Below are positions 1 through 7,138 of a DNA stretch of 21,695 nucleotides, in pieces. Under the pieces are notes generated by a model. That model was not told the origin of the DNA. It saw nothing but the letters and a program-made list of their open reading frames with translations, and did not search any database. The stretch is from positions 1 through 21,695 of the forward strand of contig JAEYYX010000045.1 of assembly GCA_023428245.1 (NCBI GenBank), written 5' to 3'. How positions within the stretch are numbered: the first letter of the stretch is position 1; the number at the start of each line of letters is the position of its first letter. Position numbers and translations under genes: made by a program. The stretch is from Pseudomonadota bacterium. Its GTDB lineage: Bacteria; Myxococcota_A; Polyangia; Polyangiales; Polyangiaceae.

Positions 1-301
1 TCGCGCCGCCGCTACTGGCGCCGCCGCTCGTCCCTCCCCCGCTGCTCGTGGCGCCGCCGCTCGTCGGGCCACCACCACTCATGGCGCCGCCGCTGCCGAG
101 CTGCCCGCCTGTCGCCTGGACCCCGCCGCCACCCACGATCCCTCCTGACCCAGGCAAGCCGCCGCCGCCTGGTGCCACTCCCCCCGCACCGAGGGGCCCG
201 CCTCCTCCCGTGCCATCGCTCGGGATGCTGTCCCCGCAGCCAGCCGAAGCGAGGAGAGTCGAGAGGGCGAGAGAGGAAGCCAAGTATGGGCGCAGATCCA
301 T
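1..301 (-). CDS. Gly/Ser-rich lipoprotein, partial (N-terminal 100 residues)
   Basis: Reading the minus strand from an ATG at 301-299 gives an open frame to the left edge, so the gene is cut by the window. The first ~21 residues form a lipoprotein signal peptide (MDLRPYLASSL then a hydrophobic stretch) ending in a relaxed lipobox, SAGC, with the lipidated Cys at about residue 22. Everything visible after it is a flexible linker dominated by Gly, with Ser, Thr, Ala and Pro, including repeated GGG, SGGA and TSGG units. Such post-lipobox spacers are typical of myxobacterial surface lipoproteins. The functional domain would lie beyond the window, so no function can be given. A GTG seven codons upstream is an alternative start; no clear Shine-Dalgarno precedes either. 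It is transcribed divergently from the TetR-type gene. Confidence 0.75.
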   Translation of the reverse strand, partial: MDLRPYLASSLALSTLLASAGCGDSIPSDGTGGGGPLGAGGVAPGGGGLPGSGGIVGGGGVQATGGQLGSGGAMSGGGPTSGGATSSGGGTSGGASSGGA

Positions 302-405
302 AAGAGCTTGGTAGCCTGACACGCTCAAAATGAGGCAGAGTTGCCGGGAAGGGGCGTCCCTCAGCCTCGACTTTCCCGACGTAACCGAGGCCCGCCCAAA
401 AAACG

Positions 406-423
406 CAGGTGCTCAAACACCTG
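406..423. promoter_or_regulatory. Small inverted repeat, possible operator
   Basis: CAGGTG-ctcaaa-CACCTG is a perfect 6-bp dyad with a 6-nt centre. It lies between the divergent lipoprotein gene and the TetR-type gene, just before the duplicated segment. TetR regulators often bind such dyads near their own promoter, so this is a candidate operator, but a 6-bp dyad could arise by chance. Confidence 0.25.
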
Positions 424-430
424 AAAGCGC

Positions 431-620
431 AGCGAACCTCGAAGTTTCCGTGAGCGAGCGACCCGACCTTCGAAGACATCGCGAAGCGCACCGGACTCTC
501 CCGCACGCTGCTCTATCGAATCTTCAGCGAACCTCGAAGTTTCCGTGAGCGAGCACCCGACCTTCGAAGACATCGCGAAGCGCACCGGACTCTCCCGCAC
601 GCTGCTCTATCGAATCTTCA
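431..620 (+). repeat. Imperfect 95-bp tandem duplication in the 5' end of the TetR gene
   Basis: The segment starting AGCGAACCTCGAAGTTTCCG at 431 is repeated immediately from 526. Both copies run to ATCGAATCTTCA (ending at 526 and 620). They are identical except that copy 1 has one extra G (GAGCGAGCGACCC at ~453-465 against GAGCGAGCACCC in copy 2). The unit encodes the helix-turn-helix region of the downstream regulator. In copy 1 the extra base puts the HTH out of frame with the preceding GTG, and the frame then hits a stop in copy 2. Only copy 2 reads into the rest of the protein. This is either a real tandem duplication or an assembly error. Confidence 0.9.
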
Positions 621-1039
621 AGGACAAAGAAGACATCCTTCGGGCGGTCTTCGTGGACTGGCTCGTTTCTCGACGTCCCGCCGCGAAGAAGGCGGCGCGA
701 GGTCCCGGCGACGCTTACGAGCGTTTGAGGCGCGTCACGCGGTTTTTTGGCGCTGAGCCTTGGGGGGAGATGGAAAGCGCGCCCATGGGGGCCGCGTTCT
801 TTGACATCTGCGAGCGAATCGATCCGGAAAGCGAAGCCGTGTATCAGAAGCTCGCGCTCGAATGCGTTACTGCCATCTTGCGCGATGAGGCGAGCGCCGA
901 GGTCTTTCTCCTCGCTCTCGATGGGTTGTTCTCGGACCACCCTTCGATGGACCAGCTCGAGCGGCGAATAGAGCTCCTCACAGCGCGCTTCGCGCCGCGA
1001 GCCACCACGGCCACGAAGAAACGTCGTCCTTGCGCCTGA
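545..1039 (+). CDS. TetR/AcrR-family transcriptional regulator, N-terminally disrupted
   Basis: The 164-residue frame from GTG 545 opens directly in the TetR helix-turn-helix: residues ~6-33 (TFEDIAKRTGLSRTLLYRIF followed by KDKEDIL) match the family signature of helices 2-3 and the start of helix 4. The remaining ~130 residues resemble a ligand-binding helical domain and end in a basic tail. Family members normally carry a further 15-25 residues (helix 1) before this point. Helix-1-like residues ANLEVSVSE do precede the HTH in the same frame in copy 2, but there is no good start upstream because the tandem duplication at 431-620 intervenes. The protein as written may therefore be inactive or mis-assembled. 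Target and ligand are unknown; it could control the divergent lipoprotein gene. Confidence 0.7.
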   Translation: MSEHPTFEDIAKRTGLSRTLLYRIFKDKEDILRAVFVDWLVSRRPAAKKAARGPGDAYERLRRVTRFFGAEPWGEMESAPMGAAFFDICERIDPESEAVYQKLALECVTAILRDEASAEVFLLALDGLFSDHPSMDQLERRIELLTARFAPRATTATKKRRPCA

Positions 1040-1193
1040 TGTCGATTCCGACGCGATGCCGGTCGACAGCCGCAATCATCGAGAGCACCCGCATGCCCGC
1101 GTCATTCGCCCCCTCGGCGTGGAGCACGTCGACCGGAAGCCCTGGCGCGTTTCGCGTGCGTGCCGCGGCTGACCCACCGCTCCATGCCTCGAT
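981..1193 (-). other. Open frame of unknown origin in the TetR/DUF1697 gap
   Basis: The gap 1040-1323 holds no convincing gene. The minus strand has one stop-free stretch of about 70 codons, bounded by TGA at both ends, whose middle reads like ordinary protein (LPVDVLHAEGANDAGMRVLS, then MIAAVDRHRVGID). It has no start near its beginning and overlaps the end of the TetR gene. It may be a gene remnant or a chance frame in GC-rich DNA; I do not recognise the family. Confidence 0.2.
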
Positions 1194-1323
1194 TCACCCT
1201 GGCGCGCGGCTACGTACACCTCCTCCCCGGGTAATGCTAACCAAGGGCGATGGCGCAAGGCAATTCTTCGCTCGAAACCACTCTCGCTCAGATGATCGAC
1301 CATGCGTCCGAAGGGAGGTCTCT

Positions 1324-1836
1324 GTGAAGACCTGGGTGGCGCTGCTTCGGGCGGTGAATGTCGGCGGGTTTACGCTCGAGATGGCCGCGGTGCGCGCGGC
1401 CTGTGAGGCGGCGGGGCTCTTGGACGTGCGGACCTATATCGCGAGCGGAAACGTCGTTCTGCGCAAGGCGGGCGATGAGAAGAAGGTGAAGCGGGAAGTC
1501 GAAGCGGCCCTCACGAAACTCGCTGGCAAGCAGGTCGACGTCCTCGTGCGCACCGGCGCGGAGCTCGAGACGATCCTCGCGAAGAATCCCTTCACCAAGT
1601 CGGCCCCGAACCGCGTCGTCGTTCTCTTCCTCGACGAGGCGCCGCCCGCCGACCTCCTGACCACCGCCAAGAATGTCCAAGGCGAGCGCATCGCCCTCGG
1701 CAAACGCGAGATCTACATCGATTACACGGAGGTCGGCGGCCAAGGAAAGTCGAAACTCCAGCTCTCCGGTCCGAAGAAATGCACCGGGCGCAACATCAAC
1801 ACCGTCGCCAAGCTCGCAGAGATGACGAAAGAGTAG
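1324..1836 (+). CDS. DUF1697 domain protein
   Basis: The start is GTG 1324, preceded by a clear AGGGAGG five bases upstream; the frame stays open further upstream but without family similarity. The 170-residue product matches the DUF1697 family over its whole length: an opening WVALLRAVNVGGF, then DVRTYIASGNVVLR, a middle stretch around RTGAELETILAKNPF, and the closing GRNINTVAKLAEM (in family members typically RNWNTV.KL). Length is normal for the family (about 170-180). Members are small cytoplasmic proteins of unknown function, and the sequence shows no catalytic motif. Spacing from its neighbours suggests it is transcribed alone. Confidence 0.9.
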   Translation: MKTWVALLRAVNVGGFTLEMAAVRAACEAAGLLDVRTYIASGNVVLRKAGDEKKVKREVEAALTKLAGKQVDVLVRTGAELETILAKNPFTKSAPNRVVVLFLDEAPPADLLTTAKNVQGERIALGKREIYIDYTEVGGQGKSKLQLSGPKKCTGRNINTVAKLAEMTKE

Positions 1837-2044
1837 CCTCCGTCACCCACTGCCCATCGCGAGGTGTCGATGAACGGCTCGCAGCCAGTGACCCTTCGCC
1901 TCCGGAAAGGCCTTCTCCATCGCGGCGTGAACGGAAAGAGGACGTGTGCGGCACGCATTCTTTCGGATCAGAATGCCACGAAGCCGCTCCTTCCAGCTAT
2001 CGCCCCACTCGGAAGGACAGCGGGGCCCTCCTTTGGTACTTTCG

Positions 2045-2062
2045 TCCTTTGAAAAGGAGGAG
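2045..2062 (+). promoter_or_regulatory. Strong Shine-Dalgarno of the catalase gene, partly inside a hairpin
   Basis: AAAAGGAGGAG (2052-2062) is a near-perfect ribosome-binding site four bases before ATG 2067. Its 5' half can pair with the preceding TCCTT (TCCTT-tgaa-AAGGA, 2045-2058), a 5-bp stem with a tetraloop that would leave GGAG exposed. The rest of the 1837-2066 gap shows no recognisable gene; a minus-strand frame there overlaps this site and is not supported. Confidence 0.45.
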
Positions 2063-2066
2063 CTAG

Positions 2067-3524
2067 ATGAGCTCACACAAAGACGATCAGGGGCCCACGA
2101 AACTTACGACCGATTTTGGCGCTCCGGTGCCGACGAATCAGGACAGCCTCACGGCGGGGCCGAGGGGACCGCTTCTGGCCCAGGACGTATGGCTTCACGA
2201 GAAACTCGCGAACTTCGTGCGCGAGGTCATTCCGGAGCGGCGCATGCACGCGAAGGGCTCCGGTGCCTTCGGAACCTTCACCGTTACCCATGACATCACG
2301 CGTTACACGCGCGCCAAGATCTTCAGCGAGGTCGGCAAGAAGACCGAGATGTTCGCGCGGTTCACGACCGTGGCCGGGGAGCGCGGCGCCGCCGACGCTG
2401 AGCGAGACATTCGCGGCTTTGCCCTGAAGTTCTACACGGAAGAGGGCAACTGGGACATGGTGGGCAACAATACGCCCGTCTTCTTCATCCGCGATCCGCG
2501 CAAGTTCCCGGACCTCAACAAAGCCGTCAAGCGCGATCCGCGCACAAACCTCCGCTCGCCGACGAACAACTGGGACTGGTGGACGCTTCTTCCGGAGGCC
2601 TTGCATCAAGTCACGATCGTCATGAGCGATCGCGGCATCCCCGCGAGTTACCGTCACATGCACGGCTTCGGGTCTCATACCTATTCCTTCTGGAACGCGC
2701 AGGGCGAACGCTTCTGGGTCAAGTTTCATTTCAGGACCCAGCAGGGCATCAAAAATCTCACCGACGCCGAAGCCGCCGCCCTCGTCGGACAAGACCGCGA
2801 GAGCCACCAACGAGACCTCTACGACGCCATCGAGCGCGGCGACTACCCGAAATGGACCATGTTCATTCAGGTCATGCCCGAGACGGACGCAGAGAAGGTT
2901 CCTTACCATCCCTTCGACCTCACCAAGGTCTGGCCGAAGGGCGACTACCCGCTGATCCAGGTCGGCGAGTTCGAGCTCAACCGGAACCCCGAGAACTTCT
3001 TCGCCGACGTCGAGCAGGCGGCGTTCTCGCCGAGTAACCTCGTCCCCGGCATCAGCGTTTCCCCGGACAAGATGCTGCAGGCGCGCCTCTTCAATTACCC
3101 GGACGCGCAGCGCTACCGCCTCGGCGTCAATTACCAGCAGATCCCCGTCAACCGTGCCCGCTGTCCCGTTCACAGTAACCACCGCGACGGCCAAGGTCGC
3201 GTCGACGGAAACTACGGCAGCCGACCCCACTACGAGCCGAACAGCTTCGGGCAGTGGCAAGAACAGCCCGATTTTCGCGAGCCGCCGCTCAAGATCAACG
3301 GCGACGCAGATTGGTGGAACTTCCGCGACGACGACAGCAACTACTACAAACAGCCAGGCGATCTGTTCCGGCTCATGAACCCCGAGCAGCAACAGGCCCT
3401 CTTCGACAACACGGCCCGTAACCTCGGCGACGCCCCCGAATTCATCAAGCGCCGCCACATCGAAAACTGCGCGAAGGCGGATCCCGCCTACGGCGCAGGC
3501 GTGGCCAAGGCACTCGGTTTCTAG
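2067..3524 (+). CDS. Monofunctional haem catalase
   Basis: This enzyme converts hydrogen peroxide to water and oxygen. The 485-residue length fits small-subunit (clade 3-like) catalases. The distal His is in ERRMHAKGSGAFGTF (His61), the distal Asn in MVGNNTPVFF (about Asn134), and the proximal haem-ligand Tyr in RLFNYPDAQRYRLG (Tyr344, with Arg340). The core runs from about residue 20 to 400, followed by the short helical C-terminal domain; there is no flavodoxin-like extension and no signal peptide, so the enzyme is cytoplasmic. ATG 2067 follows an excellent Shine-Dalgarno. The short-chain dehydrogenase gene starts 22 bases after the stop, so the two are probably co-transcribed. No OxyR or PerR site could be recognised upstream. 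Confidence 0.97.
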   Translation: MSSHKDDQGPTKLTTDFGAPVPTNQDSLTAGPRGPLLAQDVWLHEKLANFVREVIPERRMHAKGSGAFGTFTVTHDITRYTRAKIFSEVGKKTEMFARFTTVAGERGAADAERDIRGFALKFYTEEGNWDMVGNNTPVFFIRDPRKFPDLNKAVKRDPRTNLRSPTNNWDWWTLLPEALHQVTIVMSDRGIPASYRHMHGFGSHTYSFWNAQGERFWVKFHFRTQQGIKNLTDAEAAALVGQDRESHQRDLYDAIERGDYPKWTMFIQVMPETDAEKVPYHPFDLTKVWPKGDYPLIQVGEFELNRNPENFFADVEQAAFSPSNLVPGISVSPDKMLQARLFNYPDAQRYRLGVNYQQIPVNRARCPVHSNHRDGQGRVDGNYGSRPHYEPNSFGQWQEQPDFREPPLKINGDADWWNFRDDDSNYYKQPGDLFRLMNPEQQQALFDNTARNLGDAPEFIKRRHIENCAKADPAYGAGVAKALGF

Positions 3525-3546
3525 AGGAGAGGAGAACACCATCACC

Positions 3547-4299
3547 ATGAAGCTCAAGAATCAGGCGCTCATCGTCACCGGCGGCGCGAGCGGCATCGGC
3601 GCGACCTCGGCCTTCGCCCTTGCAGCGGAAGGCGCAAACCTCATCGTCGCCGACTACAACATCGACGGCGCCACCCAAGTCGCCAGCGAGCTGACCAAGA
3701 AAGGCGTCAAGGCGTTCCCGTTCAAGGTCGACGTGTCCAAGGGCAGAGAGGTCGAGGCGATGGTCGACTTCGCAGTGGAGAAGCTCGGGACCCTGAACGG
3801 TATCTTCAATAACGCCGGCATTGGCCTGGTGAAACCGTTCCTCGAGATGGACCCGGCGAGTTACCTCAAGGTCATCGAAGTCAATCAGCACAGCGTGTAC
3901 TACGGCATGTACTACGCGGCGAAGAAGATGGTCGCGCTCGGCGCCAAGGGAACCTTCGTGAACACGGCGTCGATCTACGGGACGACGGCGGCGCTCGGTA
4001 GCTTCAACTACAACGCCGCCAAGGCAGCGGTCATCATGATGACCCGCTCCGCAGCCCTCGAGCTCGCGCCTCACGACATCCGCGTGGTCGCCGTGGCCCC
4101 CGGCTTCATCAACACGCCCATCCTCGGCAGCGACGCGGCCATGAAAGAGATGCTCGGAAGGCAACACCTCCACGGCGAGCTCATCGAGCCCGAGAAGGTC
4201 GCGAGCGTCGTCGCGTTCCTCTTCACCGACAGTGCATCCGCCATCAACGGCTCGACGATCCCGGTCGAAGACGGCTACCAGGTCTTCAAGAACAGCTGA
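3547..4299 (+). CDS. Classical short-chain dehydrogenase/reductase
   Basis: A 250-residue NAD(P)-dependent oxidoreductase. The Rossmann nucleotide-binding motif TGGASGIG is at residues 11-18, NNAG at 88-91, the catalytic Asn in EVNQHS (Asn113), Ser in NTASIYG (Ser142), and the Tyr-x-x-x-Lys pair in YNAAK (Tyr155/Lys159). The late motif VAPGFINTP (183-191) is also intact, so the enzyme should be active. An acidic residue at the end of beta-2 (VADYN, Asp36) favours NAD over NADP. The substrate cannot be deduced. AGGAGAGGAG lies 13-22 bases upstream of the ATG. It follows the catalase gene at 22 bases and precedes the terminator at 4303-4361, so catalase and dehydrogenase form a likely two-gene unit. 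Confidence 0.93.
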   Translation: MKLKNQALIVTGGASGIGATSAFALAAEGANLIVADYNIDGATQVASELTKKGVKAFPFKVDVSKGREVEAMVDFAVEKLGTLNGIFNNAGIGLVKPFLEMDPASYLKVIEVNQHSVYYGMYYAAKKMVALGAKGTFVNTASIYGTTAALGSFNYNAAKAAVIMMTRSAALELAPHDIRVVAVAPGFINTPILGSDAAMKEMLGRQHLHGELIEPEKVASVVAFLFTDSASAINGSTIPVEDGYQVFKNS

Positions 4300-4302
4300 A
4301 AC

Positions 4303-4361
4303 GCTCCGGATCTCACCCCGGAGCAAAGAGAGAAGGACCGGTGGCTCCGCTGGTCCTTCTC
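4303..4361. terminator. Double-hairpin bidirectional terminator between convergent operons
   Basis: Two consecutive dyads sit between the convergent dehydrogenase and tolC-type genes: GCTCCGG/CCGGAGC (4303-4324, 8-nt loop) and GAGAAGGACC/GGTCCTTCTC (4330-4361, perfect 10-bp stem, 12-nt loop). Neither has a clear T-tract, as is often so in GC-rich genomes. Their position and strength suit termination from both sides. Confidence 0.75.
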
Positions 4362-4379
4362 GCGCTTCAGCGTGAAAGC

Positions 4380-5804
4380 CTACTTCGCAGCGAAGGGCAG
4401 ATAGTCGCGGATCTCGCTGCGCCCGAGGGCGCTCTGATACTGGGCGCGGGCCAAGTGGTACGAAAGGAGCGCGTCGAGCTCGCTCAGCTCCGCGTTCCGC
4501 TCAGCTTCTTCCCGCAGGTTCACCTGCAGAATCGAGCTCTGACCGAGCTCTAAACGCTCGCGCTCGGCATTCGCCATCACTCGAGCCGCCTCGAGAGCTC
4601 TGCGCGCGAGCTCCACTCGCGCATTCGCATTCGCCCAGGTCGCGCGGAGGGCCTCGAGCTCCTGAGCGAGGAGCTCCCGGGCCATCATGATCTTCTGGTC
4701 GAGGGCCTTCGACTTGGCTTCGAGGCTGATCAGCTTTCCTCGAACTTTCCGCCGCTGCATGTCGAGGGCGAAGCCGAGCTTGCCTGTAACGCGGGTCTCA
4801 GTTTCGGAGGAGTAGCGCTCACCATAGATGCGGGCGGCGCCGAGCCCTTGAGTCGCTTCGACCCCGAGGTCGAGCTTCGGCAGGAGCTGGTTCTTGGCGA
4901 GCCGGAGCTCCTCACGAATGGCCTTTTGCACGAAGCTTTGGACCCGGAGGTAGGGCGTATCAAGCAGAGCGTCGCCGGTGGGAATCGCCTTCGGCGCTTC
5001 GGTGAATCTGGTCTCGAGACCGGGCAGGTCCTCGATGCGCGGCTCCAAGGGCCGGCCCGAGTCCCGGAGATAGAAGGAAAGGTTCAGTGATTCGCGCTTT
5101 AGAGCGAGCTCGAGCTCCAAGAGCGCAAGCCGACGGCTATCGACGAGGCGGCCGTTATCGACGAGCTCGATCTCCGCAACCTGACCCGAGCGCACCTGTT
5201 CTTCGAGATAGATCTGACGGTCGGCAGCGAGCCGAACCAAATCCTCGTAGACGTGCCTCTTATGGGCAAAAATGACCCATTTGTAATAGGCGGACGCCGC
5301 GCTTCCGAGCAGCTCGGCGCGCGTTTGCTTGAGTTGTTCTTCGGAGACCCTCTTGCCGAACTCGGCCTGGGTCAGGCCGAAGCGTCGTCCGTCGACCGTG
5401 CCGCCGCGCAGGAGCGGAAGGATCGCGGCGATCGAAAGCTCCCCTTCCTCGCTGGTGACCTTTTTCCCTTCATAGACGGGGAACTGTGAGCCGTTCCGGT
5501 ATCCGGCGCGGAACTCGAGGCCGTAGAGCGTCGTCGGCTGAATCAGGCCGATCGCTCCGTAGGTCCGGTCATAGTAGCCGAGCGGCGCGGTTTCGCCTTC
5601 CGCCACGAGGCCAAGATCGAACTCACCCCGAGCGCTTTGGAGAACGCCCTCTGCCTCCGAAATTCCTAGGCGCGCCACCGCGAGCTTTGGGTGCGAGTCA
5701 AGAGAGGTTCTAAGGACCGTTTCGAGGCTGAGCGGTTCTGCTTGCGCTCGAGCCGAAAGAGAGCCGCACAAAGCGAAGGAGAGTCCGAAAACGAGAGCTC
5801 TCAC
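4380..5804 (-). CDS. TolC-family outer-membrane efflux/secretion channel
   Basis: A 474-residue protein with an N-terminal Sec signal peptide (MRALVFGLSFALCGSLSARA, cleavage near residue 22) and the two-repeat, Ala/Glu/Leu-rich helical layout of the outer-membrane factor family. Each half opens with a TolC-like helix (LETVLRTSLDSHPKLAVARL in the first; EELRLAKNQLLPKLDLG in the second). Segments such as YGLEFRAGYRNGS correspond to the beta-barrel strands. The protein would form the trimeric channel for the adaptor and inner-membrane protein encoded upstream. It starts at GTG 5804, overlapping the hlyD-type stop as GTGA, so translation is coupled; it is the last gene before the terminator. Confidence 0.9.
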   Translation of the reverse strand: MRALVFGLSFALCGSLSARAQAEPLSLETVLRTSLDSHPKLAVARLGISEAEGVLQSARGEFDLGLVAEGETAPLGYYDRTYGAIGLIQPTTLYGLEFRAGYRNGSQFPVYEGKKVTSEEGELSIAAILPLLRGGTVDGRRFGLTQAEFGKRVSEEQLKQTRAELLGSAASAYYKWVIFAHKRHVYEDLVRLAADRQIYLEEQVRSGQVAEIELVDNGRLVDSRRLALLELELALKRESLNLSFYLRDSGRPLEPRIEDLPGLETRFTEAPKAIPTGDALLDTPYLRVQSFVQKAIREELRLAKNQLLPKLDLGVEATQGLGAARIYGERYSSETETRVTGKLGFALDMQRRKVRGKLISLEAKSKALDQKIMMARELLAQELEALRATWANANARVELARRALEAARVMANAERERLELGQSSILQVNLREEAERNAELSELDALLSYHLARAQYQSALGRSEIRDYLPFAAK

Positions 5805-7138
5805 TTCTCAGCTCCCTTCGCCTCGCCGGAGGCTCCCCTTGTCTGAGCGTCGGGGACACGCTGAACGGACTGGGGGAAGCCGTTCACGCGCCGCCAGATT
5901 TCCCAGCCCACACTGACCTCATCCAGCAGGACCCAGCCAATCGCGCGCACCTGTTGCCGAAGGTGAGCCGCCGCGGGCCAGGCGGGCTCGTCAGGATCTG
6001 GCTGGATGAGCACGCGAATCCGCCCGCGTTCGTCGACAGCAGCCGGATTCACGAACTTCACGATGCCGCCGAAGGTCCCCTTCGCGACGCTCGGCCAACC
6101 ACTGAACTGGAGCGCTGGCCAGCCTTCGAACTGCAAGCGAACCTTTCGCCCTTTGCTCAGAAGCGGCGCGTCATTGCCGTCCACGAAGAGCTCGACGGCT
6201 CGCGATTTGGTCTCCGGAACAAGGACAGCGAGCTCTTCGCCACCTTTGACGATGCGCCCGCCTTCGTTGCCATCGATGCGCACGATGGTCCCGCTCATCG
6301 GAGCGCGCACGATGCGCGAGGCCTGACGGGCGATCTCCACCTCAACCTTCGCGACGTCGCTCCGCGCATAAGCGGCCTCGGCTTTCGCCTTCTGAACGTC
6401 CGCCTGAGACTTTACCACGTCGGCGACGCCTTCAGCGTCAGCCCGGAGCGCATCTGCCGCGAGGGCCGTCCGGTAGGCTTCCGCCTCGGTCACTTCAGTC
6501 AAAGCGAAGTTCCAGGTCGCCTGAGCCTTCGTCGTCTCGAGCTCCGCCATCTCCCACTGGCGCCGGGAGACGAGTCCTTTCTCCAGGAGCTGCTTCGTCC
6601 GCTCGGAGTTCGCCTGGGCCGTTCTTAGCTCAGCTTCGGCGGCTGCTAACTTCTGACGAGCGCCGGCGATCTTCTGTTCTGCCATCTTCACGGCGAGCTT
6701 CGCTGCCTGAACCTTTAAATTCCTCGCCTGGGAGTAGGCCTGGGCCTGTTCGGAGAAGCCTTCAGCTTGGCTTTGAGCGGCGGTGATGCGCTCGGCCTCC
6801 GCCTCTCGTCTGCGCTCGAGCCGGGAGATGTATCCAGGATCGACGTCGAGGATCTCGACCACAGGATCGCCTTCCGCGACTTCGCTCCCTTCGACCACGA
6901 ACCACCGCTCAATGCGACCCGGGATCGGCGCGTGGAGGCTCTGTTGTCGCTCCATCGGGGAATAGGCAACGACCTTGCCCGAGCCTTTCACGGTCTGGCG
7001 CCACGGGAGGAACAGACAGCCCACCCCGAAGACCACGAGCCCCAAGAAAACGGAGCGACCGAACGCGCCCAAGCTCTTCGGAGCAGCGGGAGGCTCGAGG
7101 GCGCGCACGCGCAAGAGCGCCAAACTGTCGTCGCTCAC
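5801..7138 (-). CDS. HlyD-family periplasmic adaptor (membrane fusion protein)
   Basis: A 445-residue protein with a short cytoplasmic N-terminus, one transmembrane helix (residues ~27-45, FGRSVFLGLVVFGVGCLFLP), the first half of a lipoyl/barrel-sandwich domain (HAPIPGRIERWFVVEGSEVAEGDPVVEI, ~69-97), a long Ala/Glu/Lys coiled-coil hairpin (~105-275), and the second lipoyl half (RIVRAPMSGTIVRIDGNEGG, from ~275) followed by a beta-barrel region. It would bridge the ABC-type membrane protein and the TolC-type channel. Start GTG 7138 overlaps the upstream stop as GTGA, and its own stop overlaps the tolC-type start in the same way. The C-terminal ~45 residues are hydrophilic and look disordered. 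Confidence 0.92.
   Translation of the reverse strand: MSDDSLALLRVRALEPPAAPKSLGAFGRSVFLGLVVFGVGCLFLPWRQTVKGSGKVVAYSPMERQQSLHAPIPGRIERWFVVEGSEVAEGDPVVEILDVDPGYISRLERRREAEAERITAAQSQAEGFSEQAQAYSQARNLKVQAAKLAVKMAEQKIAGARQKLAAAEAELRTAQANSERTKQLLEKGLVSRRQWEMAELETTKAQATWNFALTEVTEAEAYRTALAADALRADAEGVADVVKSQADVQKAKAEAAYARSDVAKVEVEIARQASRIVRAPMSGTIVRIDGNEGGRIVKGGEELAVLVPETKSRAVELFVDGNDAPLLSKGRKVRLQFEGWPALQFSGWPSVAKGTFGGIVKFVNPAAVDERGRIRVLIQPDPDEPAWPAAAHLRQQVRAIGWVLLDEVSVGWEIWRRVNGFPQSVQRVPDAQTRGASGEAKGAEK

Noticed and set aside
1..240. GC-rich trinucleotide repetition at the left edge as a microsatellite or CRISPR-like array.
   Set aside because: The minus strand explains it as codons for a Gly/Ser-rich lipoprotein linker behind a signal peptide and lipobox; there are no regular spacers.
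1843..2076. Minus-strand frame of 77 codons in the DUF1697/catalase gap (contains AAMEKAFPEAKGHWLRAVHR).
   Set aside because: The middle reads like protein, vaguely like a transposase fragment, but the frame covers the catalase start and its Shine-Dalgarno and begins with a run of Ser codons that is the antisense of the SD. No family could be recognised.
2073..3557. Long minus-strand open frame (494 codons) opposite the catalase gene.
   Set aside because: It is the antisense of an unmistakable catalase gene; long antisense frames are expected in GC-rich DNA with strong third-position bias.
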